From: Acidocella sp.
Lineage (GTDB): Bacteria > Pseudomonadota > Alphaproteobacteria > Acetobacterales > Acetobacteraceae
Reading direction: 5' to 3'
Length of the DNA stretch: 6,978 nt
NCBI GenBank assembly: GCA_028687415.1
Contig: JAQUAC010000117.1
Location: 1 to 6,978, forward strand
Part shown: one piece after another, positions 6,682 through 6,978 of the stretch
How positions within the stretch are numbered: the stretch's first letter is position 1
Layout of the letters: each line of letters opens with the position of its first letter
Position numbers and translations under genes: made by a program
The notes under the pieces: generated by a model
Told to the model about the DNA's origin: nothing
Databases searched by the model: none
The model's input: only the letters and a program-made list of their open reading frames with translations

Positions 6682-6692
6682 GACGCCCCCTT

Positions 6693-6707
6693 GCGCACAT
6701 ATTGCGC
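6693..6707. repeat. Inverted repeat beside the integrase ribosome binding site
   Basis: GCGCA (6693-6697) and TGCGC (6703-6707) flank CATAT immediately upstream of the integrase Shine-Dalgarno sequence. A symmetric site here could be an operator controlling the integrase or a small mRNA hairpin. No known operator was recognised. Confidence 0.3.
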
Positions 6708-6734
6708 TGCGGTTGAGGATCTAGTCAGGCAACG

Positions 6735-6763
6735 ACCATAGCCCATCAGGTTTTGGATTTCGA
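6735..6763 (-). promoter_or_regulatory. Possible sigma-70 promoter of the integrase
   Basis: Read on the minus strand, TCGAAA (6763-6758) is followed after exactly 17 bases by TATGGT (6740-6735). Each hexamer matches its consensus at four of six bases. Transcription would begin near 6728, giving a leader of about 47 bases. The matches are modest, so other promoters in 6682-6804 are possible. Confidence 0.3.
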
Positions 6764-6782
6764 GTTAAATTACCCTAACACT

Positions 6783-6803
6783 GCCCTAGGGCGTCAGAAC
6801 GCC
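6783..6803. repeat. Palindrome and short hairpin between tRNA terminator and integrase
   Basis: GCCCTAGGGC (6783-6792) is a perfect 10-base palindrome. It overlaps GGCGT (6790-6794), which pairs with ACGCC (6799-6803). These sit directly against the tRNA terminator hairpin and inside the likely attachment region. A role as a recombinase or directionality-factor site is only a guess. Confidence 0.35.
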
Positions 6804-6826
6804 AAAAGCCACCTTGAGGTGGCTTT
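6804..6826 (-). terminator. Rho-independent terminator after the initiator tRNA
   Basis: AAAGCCACC (6805-6813) pairs perfectly with GGTGGCTTT (6818-6826) over TTGA. Read on the minus strand, in the direction of the tRNA, the stem ends in TTTT (6807-6804). It begins about 25 bases after the tRNA 3' end, as expected for a native tRNA or rRNA operon terminator. It should also shield the integrase from readthrough. Confidence 0.75.
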
Positions 6827-6832
6827 AAGCTA

Positions 6833-6851
6833 TTGATTTAGTTTGATTTAG

Positions 6852-6852
<1 letters not shown>
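6833..6852. repeat. Perfect tandem repeat of a 10-base unit abutting the tRNA
   Basis: TTGATTTAGT occurs at 6833-6842 and again at 6843-6852, with no gap. The last base is also the final base of the tRNA gene (the complement of the CCA adenine). The unit is AT-rich in a GC-rich window. Its place at the probable attachment site suggests integrase or host-factor binding, but polymerase slippage could also produce it. Confidence 0.6.
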
Positions 6853-6928
<76 letters not shown>

Positions 6929-6978
6929 TTAAAGACTTAAAAACCGCCCTTCATCGCTTTTTCGTGCGTTTTGGGGCG

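Noticed and set aside
5842..6741. Long open frame of 299 codons on the plus strand
   Set aside because: It lies wholly opposite the well-supported integrase, has no recognisable domain and reflects GC-rich codon bias.

Overview
The window looks like a piece of a GC-rich alphaproteobacterial chromosome or genomic island. The main lineage clue is the initiator tRNA at 6852-6928 (minus strand). It has the initiator C1xA72 mismatch and A11-U24 pair, and an anticodon stem with an A29-U41 pair that I associate from memory with alphaproteobacteria. High GC and the gene families present also fit. Acetobacteraceae is possible, but I cannot prove the family from this sequence.

Left and centre (1-5205, all plus strand) is an envelope/efflux block. 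It opens with the C-terminal third of an RND transporter resembling the heavy-metal (CzcA/CusA) branch. This overlaps by ATGA a TolC-type outer-membrane factor lipoprotein (1089-2360). After 39 bases comes a DedA-PAP2-LssY_C fusion gene (2400-4420) that is split by an apparent one-base frameshift near 3387-3390. After a 188-base gap comes a small cation diffusion facilitator-like protein with a TTG start and a good ribosome binding site (4609-5205). RND pump, outer-membrane channel and CDF protein would together move a metal ion from cytoplasm to periplasm to outside. The DedA-PAP2 protein probably handles a lipid phosphate such as undecaprenyl phosphate, and its link to metal efflux is only inferred from position.

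The stretch 5206-5376 has no gene. It is packed with short inverted repeats, several of which overlap so that they exclude one another. One looks like a rho-independent terminator for the plus-strand genes.

The right side (5377-6978) is an integration module. A tyrosine recombinase of 434 residues is on the minus strand. Its start lies about 170 bases from the 3' end of the initiator tRNA, the usual arrangement for an island inserted at a tRNA gene. The gap holds a strong terminator hairpin for the tRNA transcript, other inverted repeats and a perfect 10-base tandem repeat abutting the tRNA. No second copy of the tRNA end was seen, so if this is an island its other end lies outside, probably to the left. 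No CRISPR array, insertion sequence or rRNA is visible.
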